From the NCBI RefSeq assembly GCF_033115175.1, contig NC_084837.1, positions 11,794,266 through 11,858,265 on the forward strand: DNA of 64,000 bases, read 5' to 3'. Shown in pieces: positions 11,801 through 22,317 of this stretch (its first letter is position 1; each line of letters begins with the position of its first letter). The translations under genes and the position numbers were made by a program. The stretch comes from Lepus europaeus (lineage: Eukaryota; Chordata; Mammalia; Lagomorpha; Leporidae). Below the pieces are notes generated by a model, which was not told where the DNA came from, made no database searches, and saw only the letters and a list, made by a program, of their open reading frames with translations.

Positions 11801-12825
11801 AAAGTCTCTATCAAATGCAACATCCCAGAATTACACATCAGAAAAGAGAGTGCAGGAGAGTAATGGCCATTAACGCCCAGGAAGTTTCTCTGTGTGGTCC
11901 AGCAGCTGCTTATCTTAGAGAAAGGCAAGCTAAACACTCAGTTGCATCCATGCTTTCCTCTCCACACTGGTTACTACTTGGGTGGCTTGAGCTTTGGCGG
12001 AAACACAGTACATTGTGTGCAAGCTTCAGTTGTGATGAATATTAGGTACGAATGGATGGATGTGTATGTGAAACACATTACTCAGTGAGAGGCCATTCTG
12101 CCTTTGCTACGGATTTGTCACTAGTGGGACCTGTCTGTAATTTTCCTTCTCAGAGTAATTATTTTTTGGTTTTAAAAAATGAGAGCAAAACAAATACATT
12201 CTCAGATATATTCAGAAAATTTTCTACCCAGAGGTCTTCGCAGAAAGAACTACTGCAGGATCACATGAGGTGAGTGAGCCCAGAGGAAGACACGGGATGC
12301 CTGAGACACCGACGGACGAACAGGTGAGCCGGCAGAGCGCGCAGCACAGCTAAGGAGGCTTTGATTTGGCGGGGTGGGGCGCGACCTTAAGCAGCACTGA
12401 GAGTACAGTTCTCTGGAAGGGGAGCCACAGACCCTCTTCTGGTTAAGAAGAGAAATCTACTAAAGACTTTGGGTAGAGCACAGAACCTGCAGGAGGGCGG
12501 GGGACTGGGGCTGGGGGCTGGGTGGCAGCCACAGCTCTCAGCACCATGGGATCCTATGCTGGCAGTCTCTGTGATCCCTGCCGCCGCCTCCACAGACACG
12601 CGGGTCCCCGGGGGCCCTGCTGGGGGCAGCTGTGTCTCCCAGCACTGAGGCCAGGCGGGTGCTGCAGGACGCCTGTCTCGAACTCGTTCTCTTGCCGTGT
12701 TTGATAGGTCACATGGCTGCAAGGTGGGGCTGAGAACATGAGATTCTGATGTCTGCCTTGGGGACACATGGGACCAAAAGAAAGTTCCTCCACATTTAGG
12801 AAATTCAGGGAGAGGTGGGTGGGTG
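11801..12825. other. Unassigned sequence
   Basis: No gene or named repeat recognised. The GC-rich half (12360-12830) gives overlapping open frames on both strands without family motifs. Confidence 0.35.
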
Positions 12826-13135
12826 GGGGCAAGCATTTAGCCTAGCGCTAAAGATGGCCATGTCCCATGGCGGAATACCTGGGTTCTAATCCCAGCTCTG
12901 ACTCCCGACCCCAGCTTCCTGCTAATACAGACTGTGGGAGGCGGCTGTCGGGCCTCAGTTCCTGCCACCCACGGGGCTCACCTGGATTGAGTTCCTGGCT
13001 CCCGGCTCTGGTCCAGCACAGCCTTAGCCACTTGTGGGCATGTGGAGAGCGAACCAGTGGATGGGAACTCTTTTTATCTACCTATTGCTTTCTCTCGGCC
13101 TCTCAAATAAACAAATAAAAACTTTTTAAAGAAGA
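12826..13135 (+). mobile_element. Old tRNA-type SINE
   Basis: Older lagomorph SINE form: head GGCAAGCATTTAGCCTAGCG, GGTTCTAATCCCAGCTCTGA (a recognisable tRNA-like B-box region), and tail CTCTCAAATAAACAAATAAA. Confidence 0.8.
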
Positions 13136-13345
13136 ACATGCAGACAGCCAAAAAAAAAAAAAAAAAAAAAACATGATTTTTATTACAGAAGCAAAAGAGT
13201 TACCAAAGACAGTATATTAGATAAAAATAAAATATCAGAAGAAGGTCCAAATATATCTAGGGTCACAAAAATATAAATAGGTTAAACTCATTCATTGTAA
13301 GACAGAGACTCTCATATTGGATATTTAAAAATACTTGTGTTATAC

Positions 13346-13663
13346 AGGGTGTGTACAGATTATCCTTAATCTGAAAGTCTAAAATCTGAAATGCTCCAAA
13401 ATTGAAAACTTTCTGAGCTTCACGCTGTCACAAGTGAGAAATTCAACACCATGACTTTGCATCGTGCACACTATTATTAAACATATTGTTTAAAACCATC
13501 TTCAGGTTATGTGCATAAGGCATATGCGAAACATAGAGGAATTTCACATCTAGCCGCGGGTCCGTCCCTAATCCATTGTATGTATGCGATTACTGCGAAA
13601 TCTGAAAAAAATCTGAAACAGTCTGGTCCCAAGCATTTCAGAGAAGGAACACTCAGCCTATGG
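13346..13663. mobile_element. Non-autonomous DNA transposon relic with inverted ends
   Basis: The left end has ACAGATTATCCTTAATCTGA and GAAATGCTCCAAAATTG. The right end has GTCTGGTCCCAAGCATTTCA followed by AGAAGGAACACTCAGCC. These are the diverged inverted ends of a widespread mammalian palindromic element. I do not name the family. Confidence 0.6.
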
Positions 13664-14154
13664 GAACAACAATAAACTATTTTCATATAATTATTACGTA
13701 TCTGGAAAGAAGCTGATGGCCCTCTCACACTGGGTGATTAATGAGGAGCTCGTTAATTAGTTATTTGAAGGGGAAAATAAAAGGGAACCAGGCTTTTGTA
13801 AGAACAGTCAGAAGAGTCAGCACGGGGGACAGAAAGCGATGCAAGACTCCAACTCTACATGCAGAGAGACTTTTTAAAATCCTCAGAGGTTTATTGCTCA
13901 TCTTAAGAGGATGGAGTTAGGCTGTATCTGCTTCCTCCTGTTATAAATCACCTTAGAAGCTTAAAACATCAGGAAATAAAAATATGAAATCTATTTCAAC
14001 TAAGGGAGATACCTCTGGCCCCCCAACTATAATGTGGGAAGATAGAAGCCAAGATGTATCTACTGTTGCAACTGTAAAAATGATTTCAGATAGGATTTAA
14101 AGAAAATTCAGTGTATTCTGCTTTTAAATATATATACATTAAAATGATAATACA
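13664..14154. other. Unassigned AT-rich sequence
   Basis: No gene or named repeat recognised. Confidence 0.35.
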
Positions 14155-14407
14155 GGGCCGGCGCCGCGGCTCACTTGGCTAATCCTCCGCCTGTGGCGCC
14201 AGCACCCCAGGTTCTATTCCCGGTTGGGGCGCCGAATTCTGTCCCGGCTGCCCCTCTTCCAGGCCAGCTCTCTGCTGGGGCCCGGGAAGGCAGTGGAGGA
14301 TGGCCAGCCGTGGCAGCCATTTGTGGGGTGAACCAAGGGAAGGAAGACCTTTCTCTCTGTCTCTCTCTCACTGTCTAACTCTGCCTGTCAAAAAAAAAAA
14401 AAAAAAA
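14155..14407 (+). mobile_element. Young CSINE copy, internally deleted
   Basis: Head GGGCCGGCGCCGCGGCTC and a pure A tail. The segment from the TTGGGCCCTGCACC block through the CTCCTGGCTTC block is missing, so the copy is about 90 bp short. Confidence 0.9.
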
Positions 14408-14900
14408 GAAATTAAAAATGAAGCTATCATATGTCTCAGCAACCCCCATTCAAGCATATACCCAAAGGAGATGGAAACATCACCTTTTAAAGATATCTAC
14501 ATGCCCATGTTCATTGCAGCACTGCTCACAACAGCCAAGATATGGAAATAGGCTAAAAGGCTCTCAGTGGATGAAACTGCACTACCTATACACAGTGGAA
14601 TATTATTCAGCCTGCAAAAAGAATGAGATCTTGCCATTTCCCACAATGTGGATAAGCCCGGAGGACGTCAGACCAAGTGAAATTAGCCAGACACAGAAAG
14701 AAAATATTGCATGATTTCATTTATATGGAAAATCTAAGAAAAAGAATCAAATATAGAGAACAAAGCCGTGGTTACCAGGGGTGAGAGGAGGAGGAGGTGA
14801 TACAGGTCAAGGTCAGAGAATACGAAGTAGCAGATCCATGGGATGCACAAGTTATCTGGGATTCCTGCTCAATGAGTGCATATGAACTGCTGCAGCTAAG
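14408..14900 (+). mobile_element. Old L1 3' end, sense
   Basis: The blocks ATGTCTCAGCAACCCC, CATGTTCATTGCAGCACTGC, CAGTGGAATATTATTCAGCC, GACCAAGTGAAATTAGCCAG and GTGGTTACCAGGGGTGAG follow the standard order of an old mammalian L1 3' region. No intact frame. Confidence 0.8.
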
Positions 14901-14973
14901 GAGAAAAGCAGGGAGAGCTAACTATGCGCAGTGAGCCATGTGTTACTTTTACTTCACTAATTATCTATATGCA

Positions 14974-15289
14974 GGGGCTGGCACTGTGGCGCAGTGGGTT
15001 AATGCCCTGGCCTGAAGCGCCACCATCCCATATGGGTGCCGGTTCGAGTCCTGGCTGCTCCACCTCCGATCCAGCTCTCTGCTGTTGCCTGGGAAAGCAG
15101 TGGAAGATGACACAAGTCCTTGGGCCCCTGCACCCACGTGGGAGACCTGGAGGAAGCTCCTGGCTCCTGGCTTCAGATCAGCGCAGCTCCAGCCGTTGCA
15201 GCCAATTGAGGGTGAATCAGCGGATGGAAGACTTCTCTCTCCGTGTGTGTAATTCTGACTTTCAAATAAATAAATAAATCCTTCAAAAA
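14974..15289 (+). mobile_element. CSINE copy with target duplication
   Basis: Head GGGGCTGGCACTGTGGCG. ATTATCTATATGCA (14960-14973) and ATTATATGTATGCA (15290-15303) flank it. Confidence 0.95.
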
Positions 15290-15846
15290 ATTATATGTAT
15301 GCATACCATAACATCATGTTCTATATCATAAATAGACACAATAACTTTTTTTTACAAAAGAAAATTGTCAGTAAAAAACCTGGCAGTAAAGACCAATTAA
15401 AACATGTATAACTATATTGTCTCATGTATATGCAAAACACATAATAATTAATGAAAGATTTTAGTAATTAAAAAAGATTTTATCTCCCAGCAAGCTGCGC
15501 GGCGCACCGGGCCTCATAGCCTTTGTGCCATCCGGGTCTCTCGCACGAACGATTTAGTCTGTGGCGAAGCTTCGGGGCGGCCGGTAGTGTTGAAAAGCGG
15601 AAAGTGGAGGCGCCGCTCTAGCGGCCAGGACTCTAGGCTATGGCGGCTAGTGATACAGAACGAGATGGACTAGCCCCAGAAAAGACATCCCCAGATAGAG
15701 ATAAGAAAAAAGAGCAGTCAGATGTATCTGCTTCTCCTAGAGCCTCAAAACACCATTATTCAAGGTCACGGTCAAGGTCACGAGAAAGGAAACGAAAATC
15801 AGATAATGAAGGAAGAAAGCATAGGAGCCGGAGCAGAAGCAAAGAG

Positions 15847-15946
15847 CGTGCTAATGCGCGAAGAGACTGAACTGAAGACGCTGCAGACTCAGATAGCAAA
15901 ATAATAAGCCTACTTCATGATAAGAACCAACTTCTTCTTAAAACAG
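15847..15946 (+). other. 100-nt insertion in RSRC2 retrocopy: retained alternative exon or intron end
   Basis: The parent reads AGCAAAGAG then GCAAGAAGA (S-K-E-A-R-R). Here 100 nt separate these two halves. The segment ends CTTCTTCTTAAAACAG, which looks like a splice acceptor, so it is either an alternative cassette exon or intron sequence kept by use of an acceptor 100 nt upstream. It contains in-frame stops and shifts the frame by one base. That is typical of a transcript destined for nonsense-mediated decay. Confidence 0.8.
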
Positions 15947-17047
15947 GCAAGAAGACATGAATCCAAAGATAAATCCTCTATGAAACACAAGTCTGAGGAC
16001 CATAATGACAAAGAACATTCTTCTGATAAAGGAAGAGAGCGACTAAATTCATCTGAAAACGGTGAGGACAGACACAAACGGAAAGAAAGGAAGTCATCCA
16101 GAGGAAGAAGTCACTCGAGATCCAGGTCCCGCGAAAGGCGCCATCGTAGTAGAAGCAGGGAACGAAAGAAGTCTCGATCCAGGAGTAGGGAGAGGAAGAA
16201 ATCAAGATCTCGAAGCAGAGACAGGAAGAAGTCACGATCCAGAAGCAGGGAAAGAAAACGGCGGATCAGATCTCGCTCACGCTCAAGATCAAGACACAGG
16301 CATAGGACTAGAAGCAGGAGTCGGACAAGGAGTAGAAGTCGAGACAGAAAGAAGAGACTTGAAAAGCCGAGAAGATTTAGCAGAAGTTTAAGCCGAACTC
16401 CTAGTCCACCTCCCTTCAGAGGCAGAAACACAGCAATGGATGCGCAAGAAGCTTTAGCTAGGAGGTTGGAAAGGGCAAAGAAATTACAAGAACAGCGAGA
16501 AAAGGAAATGGTTGAAAAACAAAAACAACAGGAAATGGCTGCAGCCGCTGCCGCTACTGGAGGTTCTGTTCTTAATGTTGCCGCCCTGTTGGCATCAGGA
16601 ACGCAAGTAACTCCTCAGATAGCTATGGCAGCTCAAATGGCAGCCCTGCAGGCTAAAGCGTTGGCAGAGACCGGAATAGCTGTTCCTAGCTACTATAACC
16701 CAGCTGCTGTGAATCCCATGAAATTTGCCGAACAAGAAAAAAAAAGGAAAATGCTTTGGCAAGGCAAGAAAGAAGGGGATAGATCCCAGTCTGCTGAAAT
16801 ATGGGAAAAATTGAATTTTGGAAACAAGGACCAAAATGTCAAATTTAGGAAATTAATGGGTATTAAGAGTGAAGATGAAGCTGGATGTAGCTCAGTTGAT
16901 GAAGAAAGTTACAAGACTTTGAAGCAGCAAGAAGAAGTATTCCGAAATCTAGACGCTCAGTATGAAATGGCAAGGTCACAGACCCACACACAGAGAGGAA
17001 TGGGCTTGGGTTTCACATCCTCAATGCGAGGAATGGATGCAGTCTGA
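15947..17047 (+). CDS. Open frame of RSRC2 retrocopy, 366 codons plus stop
   Basis: From GCAAGAAGACATGAA to the normal stop there is no break. The frame contains an SR/RS repeat domain (about 16080-16350), a motif RTPSPPPFRGRN-like (LSRTPSPPPFRG), a charged coiled-coil region with an enlarged Ala run (about 16540-16560), and the conserved tail ending GLGFTSSMRGMDAV. An upstream in-frame ATG at 15917, inside the inserted segment, would give 376 residues with ten non-RSRC2 residues at the N-terminus. Whether any protein is made is unknown. An unbroken frame of this length means the copy is young or has been kept. Confidence 0.5.
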   Translation, partial: ARRHESKDKSSMKHKSEDHNDKEHSSDKGRERLNSSENGEDRHKRKERKSSRGRSHSRSRSRERRHRSRSRERKKSRSRSRERKKSRSRSRDRKKSRSRSRERKRRIRSRSRSRSRHRHRTRSRSRTRSRSRDRKKRLEKPRRFSRSLSRTPSPPPFRGRNTAMDAQEALARRLERAKKLQEQREKEMVEKQKQQEMAAAAAATGGSVLNVAALLASGTQVTPQIAMAAQMAALQAKALAETGIAVPSYYNPAAVNPMKFAEQEKKRKMLWQGKKEGDRSQSAEIWEKLNFGNKDQNVKFRKLMGIKSEDEAGCSSVDEESYKTLKQQEEVFRNLDAQYEMARSQTHTQRGMGLGFTSSMRGMDAV

Positions 17048-17594
17048 GAAGATCACACTTGTAAAGTTTGGGACTTCGTAGACTTCTTGTTCTGATGTCG
17101 GGTCCTTGTTCACCAAACAGCTAGCATTCTAGCTTGCATGGGTGTTGCATTGACTTTAATTTATTGAAAAATACGATTTTTTTGTAAATATCAGATCAGT
17201 GATACTGGTGTTAGTGTTGTAATCAGGTTAAACCCACTTCCATTAAACTTGACAGGACTATAGAAGGACAATATTTTTTAGTTCATGAATTCTACTTTTC
17301 AAATATATAAGAGCTTCAGGTGGGGTAAAATCTCATACATAGATTTTTCGTGTCCACTGTCTTGTGTACTTTTGTACTTAACCTTGTATAGTTATTTTCA
17401 TCTCTTGAAACATGAAAGAAATGTTATGTAGGTGTACTTTAGAAGATCTGGCCATTTGGTATAAAATCCAGCACAAGTAAGCTGGGTGGTGATGATAATA
17501 AAAATGGTTTTCTCAAAAAAAAAAAAAAAAGATTTTAATGAAAAGAACAATTCCAGATAAAGAGGGTATTTCATGGTGATAACAGGTGCAACTA

Positions 17595-17924
17595 AGGGCC
17601 GGCGCTGTGGTGTATCGGGTAAAGCTGCCGCCTGCAACACTGGCATCCCATATGGGCGCTGGTTAGAGTTGCGGCTGCTCCACTTCTGGTCTAGCACTCT
17701 ACTATGGCCTGGGAAAGCCATGGAAGATGGCTCAAGTCCTTGGGCCCTTGCACCCACGTGGGAAACGTGGAAGAAGATCCTGGCTCCTGACTTTGGACTG
17801 GTCCAGCTCTGGCTGTTGTGGCCATTTGGGGAGTGAACCAGCTGATGGAAGATATATCTCTCTGTCTCCTCTCTTTCTCTGTAACTCTGCCTTTCAAATA
17901 AATAATATTTATTTAAAAAAAAAT
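17595..17924 (+). mobile_element. CSINE copy
   Basis: Head GGGCCGGCGCTGTGGTG, CCCATATGGGCGC and tail AAATAAATAATATTT. A short TGCAAC flank on both sides may be the decayed target duplication. It lies just 65 bp after the RSRC2 retrocopy tail. Confidence 0.9.
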
Positions 17925-18688
17925 GCAACCAGTAGGAACAAGAAGCAACTTTGAATTTGTTTATACCTAGTAACTTTATATTAAAAAACACAGAGCAAAC
18001 ATTAACAAAATGAAAAAGAAAAGTGAGTGGGAAATCATTGTGGGAAGTTCAACATATACGTCTCAGTGACTGATAGAACAGAACAGAACATCAGTAAGGA
18101 AACAGACCCTTTGAGCCACACATAGCGCAGCTGTCCTCACTGAAGTGTGTGCTGTGGTGCACATGCAGCACTTATAAAAATGATCGTGCCCTGCCTCTCT
18201 CACTGGCGAGTCACCACAGATTCCTACAAATATTTATTTAATCATGATAGAATTAAACATTTATATATTAAGCAAAATACTTTAAATAACCCATGAGGAG
18301 TTGAAAAAAACCAAGGTCAACTGGAAAATATTTTGAAGTGAATTATAATGAAATTACAATACAATGTGTGAAATGCAGCTAAAGTCACACCTACAGTGAA
18401 AATTTTAATCTTAAATTTTTGTTAAGGATAGAGTCTGAAAATCAATTAAAACCAAAGAAAACACACACACACACACAAAAATAATGTGAGCACATTATAA
18501 TGGCCCAGAACACAATAGGGTAAAGGGGGATAAACAAAGCCAAAGGTTTTTTGTTTTTGTTTTTGTTTTTTTGAGAGCACTAAAAAAAGATGACCCCTTG
18601 GCAAGACTAAGAGAAAAAGGCAAATTCTTAACGTCAGAAGTGAAGAGAGGAACATCACCGCAGACCTTGAGGCATTAAAGACACTCCA

Positions 18689-19021
18689 GGGCCAGCGTTG
18701 TGGTGTAGCTGGCAAAGCCACCTGCAGTGCTGGCATCCCATATAGGCACCGATTTGAGTCCCAGCCGCTCCACTCCAATCCAGCTCCCTGCTATGTGCCT
18801 GGGAAAGTAGTGGAAGATGGCCCAAGTGCTTGGGCTCCTGCAATCAAGTGGGAGAACTGGAAGAAGCTCCTGGCTTCAAATTGGCCCAGCTCTCATCATT
18901 GTGGCCATTTGGGGAGTGAAACAGTGAATGGAAGACCTCTCTCTCTCCCTCTCTCTCTCCCTCTCTCTCTCCCTCTGCATTGCTGTAACTCTACCTTTCA
19001 AATAAATTTAAAAAAAAAAAA
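18689..19021 (+). mobile_element. CSINE copy inside old L1
   Basis: Head GGGCCAGCGTTGTGGTG. Its CT-rich part has expanded into repeats of CTCTCTCTCC at 18940-18975. Confidence 0.9.
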
Positions 19022-20118
19022 GAGCCACAAGGTGTCAGGAAACTGGGAAGAGCCCTGGACAGCCTTCCTCTGCATATTTTAAGTGACAAAATGAAACCTA
19101 TGTCTTTACGTGATTGAATAAGGGTTTTTATGCATCTAAATGCAGTCTTAACTGTGTTTTTACCAAAAATCTACAGTAACCATCATACCTGATGAAGAAA
19201 TAATAAAAGCATTAACATCAAGGATATTATGTGTGTTCTAATGGCCGTCAGCTAGCACTGTATAACCTATCTGATGTAATCAGTCAAGAAAAAAAAAAGA
19301 ACTGGTATACAGACAGAGAAGGTGAATATTATTAGCCATAGACAGTATGATTGCTTCTCTAGAAATCCTAGGAAAACAAAAAACAAAAATTCCTAGGAAA
19401 ATCAACTGAGAAACTTCAGCAAGATGATGGAGATACAATATCAGACACAAAAATTTAAAGTTTTTATATACTTCTGTAATCAATCAGAAATAATGTGAAA
19501 AAGGTAATATTAATAATAGAACACAAAACTTAAGTAAAAACACAGGAGGACCTGCATATGGAGAAACATACCCATGTCCACTAATGGGAAGCATCTATTT
19601 TGTAAAGACGTCAATAAGCCCCAATTAATTTAATGTAATAGTAATCAAAATTTAAAAAATCCAATGAAGTTTTGCATGAGACAAATCTTAAAACTCAGAG
19701 GTATGAGCATAATTTCAGGACAATTCTGAAAAGAATAAGAAGATGGGATAATTTTCCAATTGGACATGATACTTGTTCCATATCTTAAATAATCAAGCAA
19801 TATAATACTAGTTTAGGGACAGGATGGGCCAATAGAAAATAACAAAACATCTAGGATAAGACTCACGTTGATGTGGAAATTGTGTATCTGCTGGAGAGAG
19901 TATTTCAAATCTCTAATTTCAAATTTAGAGATAAAACTGATTATTTAGCAAATAGTTCTGGGGAAAATGATTATCCATTTGGAAAAACAAAATTAAGTCC
20001 AGAGAAAACACATAAGTAAAAATAACTTTATCATACAAAAATATAGAAGAGTGTCTTTACATGTATTAAGAAAATGACTTCATTCAACTTGCATGAATAG
20101 AATGTCTTCTCTTTTTTT

Positions 20119-20236
20119 GAGATTTATTTTTATTTATTTGAAAGGCAGAATTAGAGAGAGAGCCAGAGACAGAGGTTCACGCCCCAACTTGGGCTATCAC
20201 AGACAGCAGCTTTACCTGCTATACCACCCAATGCAA
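20119..20236 (-). mobile_element. CSINE remnant with large internal deletion
   Basis: The 3' tail (TTTGAGATTTATTTTTATT) through the GAGAGAG part joins directly to the head region (CAGCTTTACCTGCTATACCA). About 200 bp of the middle is absent. Confidence 0.8.
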
Positions 20237-20546
20237 AAAAAATAAAATGATTGATAAATTTGATCAAAAAGATTTTTTCTGTATGACAGAAAACACAATA
20301 AATGAAATGACAAGTCAAAACTTTCTACACATATAACTGACCAATAATTAGTGTTCTAAACATACAAAGATGTTTTAAAAGTCAGTAGGAAAAAGAAAAC
20401 CTACCAAGAAAAAAAATAAGCAGAAGATGTGGTTGGCAATTAATGAAAGAAAAAAAACTAGTGTTCAATAATCTTATGAAAAGGTATTCAACCTTACTAG
20501 TAATCATAAAAATTCAAGTTAAAACAAAAATTAAATATGACTCCTT

Positions 20547-20850
20547 GGGGCTGCCATTGTAGTATAGTGGGTAAAGCTGCTGCCTTAATACCGGTTTGAG
20601 TCCCAGTTGCTCCACTTGCAAATCCAGTTCTCTGTTAATGCACCTGGGAAAGCAGCGGAGATGGTCCAAGTGCTTGGACCCTGACACCTGTGTGGGAAAC
20701 CAGATGAAGTTCCTGGCTCCTGGCTTCAGCCTGACCCAGCCCTGGCCATTGTGGCCATTTGGGGAGTAAACCAGTAGATGGAAGATCTCTCCATCTCTCT
20801 CTCTGTAACTCTGCCTTTGAAATAAATAAAATAAATCTTTTTTAAAAAAG
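20547..20850 (+). mobile_element. CSINE copy with target duplication
   Basis: Head GGGGCTGCCATTGTAG. AAATATGACTCCTT on the left and AAATATGATTCTTTT on the right mark the target. The CCCATATGGG block is deleted. Confidence 0.9.
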
Positions 20851-20960
20851 AAATATGATTCTTTTCATTAAATTAGAAAATAATTAAGTTTGATAATAAC
20901 AAGTATTGGTAAGATTTTGGGTACAAAAGCATTCTTAACAAATGTCTGACTGAAATGGAA

Positions 20961-21978
20961 AGATGACCTCTTAGCATCTAGTGAATATGAAAGTGAATTG
21001 TGCTAAGACTCTGACCAACGGTTCTATCTCCAGGGATTCAACCCAGAACAAACACACATGGACCTAAGAAGAGGAGGAGAAAGATGTTCCTGGCAGCATT
21101 AACAGTAAAGCATTAGGAATGGCCAACCTCCCGTTAGTGCAACATCTGAAATACTATGTTGTGAACAGGGTAGCAGAGTGTGCCAAGTGCTCCGTCTACA
21201 GAGGTGAGTCACAAGTGGGTTGGAAGGAGAAATTGATTCTAACTGTGAGAACTCAGGACAGGCTTCATGAAGAGATACAGAACACGGGCTGATACCTGAA
21301 GGGCAATTAGGATTTCTATGGGGGGCTGGAGGGAAGGAAAGAAATGGAGGGTATTCTAGGTAGAGAAAACAGTGATGTGTACAACACAGGTTTAGAACGG
21401 TATTCAGGAAATACATAGTACTAACGACCATTATGGAGACTGGATGGTTGAGATTCTATTCACCTTTTCTAAGACTTCCTTCCTTCTAGGTGGAACCATC
21501 CAGTGTAGATGTGGTCAATGAGAGGTGATCTGCTTGGGGTGGGGTGTTGGTTGGTTCTGTGGCTCTCCTGACAGAGAACGACACTGCTATTGTGTGGAGA
21601 GATGTTGACCTATTTCCTTAAGCCACTCTAGTTAGCTTTTCTCTTACTTGCAGCTCAACTCATTTCCTAATTGATGAAGCATAATATTTTTAAAGTATGA
21701 GCATCACAGAAGAAAGGCAAAGGGACCCATCTCTTCCCCTGGAGGGCGATGGTAGAAACCCCAGGGTAACAGCTGTAGACTGCTAGCCTCCCAAACTACT
21801 GCCGGTGAAACCTACTGATTACACATGGCTATGTTTATTAGGGCTGCAGAAGGAAGGGGGAAAAATAACTGTAATAGAACTGTAGTGTCTCAGAGAAGGA
21901 TATATACAGTTTCAAGGGCCCGAGCTTGGTGATTTTAAGGAGATTCCTGTAAGGTAGACAAAGTGGTTGGGAGAAAGC
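20961..21978. other. Unassigned sequence, possible old repeats
   Basis: The first 100 bases may still be L1-derived. The stretch 21440-21650 (CTAGGTGGAACCATCC, TTAAGCCACTCTAGTTAG) has the look of an old medium-copy mammalian repeat, but I cannot name it. Confidence 0.35.
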
Positions 21979-22317
21979 TATGGTCTGAATGTCTGTATGC
22001 CTACAAACTTCTTATGATGAGAACCATCACCAATGTGATAGTATGAGGGGGTGGGGCCTCTGGGGGCTGATTCTGTGGTGAGGGCGGAACCCTCAGCAGC
22101 GGGCCATGGGCTCTCAGAAAAGAGGCCCCAGGCTGCTGCCTTGCCCTTGCACCTTGTGAGGAAGGCACCATCCAGGGAGAGGGAACCGTCCAGGAGGATG
22201 CTGGCCCTCACCACACACTGAATCTGCCCAGGCTCCAGAGCGCTAAGAAATTTCTGCTGTTAAAAGCCACCCAGCTTTTGGTCTTTTGTTTTGGCAGCCT
22301 TCTGAATGGACCACAGC
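21979..22317 (+). mobile_element. MaLR/MLT1-type solo LTR
   Basis: Order of blocks TATGGTCTGAATGTCTG, GGGGGTGGGGCCTCTGGG, GGAACCCTCAGCAG, CACCTTGTGAGGAAGGCACC, CTGAATCTGCCCAGGCTCCA, AAAGCCACCCAGCTTTTGG matches this ancient mammalian LTR class. No internal gene sequence is attached. Confidence 0.8.

Larger units (their letters stand above)
15483..17530 (+). pseudogene. RSRC2: RSRC2 processed retrocopy (full length, with insertion)
   Basis: Intronless copy of arginine/serine-rich coiled-coil protein 2, a nuclear RS-domain protein linked to splicing. It has a CpG-rich 5' UTR (15483-15639), ATG at 15640, RS-repeat blocks, an Ala/Gln-rich coiled coil, the SMRGMDAV C-terminus and TGA at 17045-17047. 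The 3' UTR carries AATAAA at 17497-17502, followed by a poly(A) tail at 17515-17530. Target-site duplications of the form AAAAAGATTTTA lie at 15471-15482 and about 17526-17537, which indicates L1-mediated retrotransposition. The N-terminal frame (69 normal codons) stops at 15868-15870 because a 100-nt segment is inserted at 15847-15946. After it, RSRC2 codons continue uninterrupted to the normal stop. The parent gene should be elsewhere with introns; in human it is on chromosome 12. Retrocopy status is very secure. Expression cannot be judged from sequence. Confidence 0.95.
17990..20960 (+). mobile_element. Old L1 ORF2/3' region, sense, interrupted by SINEs
   Basis: Degraded LINE-1 sequence. 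Recognisable pieces are a reverse-transcriptase-side stretch at 18290-18420 (ATTTTGAAGTGAATTATAAT, GCAGCTAAAGTCACACC), a stretch at 19330-19500 (CAGCAAGATGATGGAGATAC), and one at 20450-20540 (AAGGTATTCAACCTTACTAG). Stops occur in every frame, so there is no coding capacity. CSINEs at 18689-19021 and 20547-20850 and a fragment at 20119-20236 split it. Confidence 0.7.

Noticed and set aside
16111-16431. Leu/Arg-rich frame antisense to the RSRC2 retrocopy
   Set aside because: It is the reverse translation of the RS repeat.
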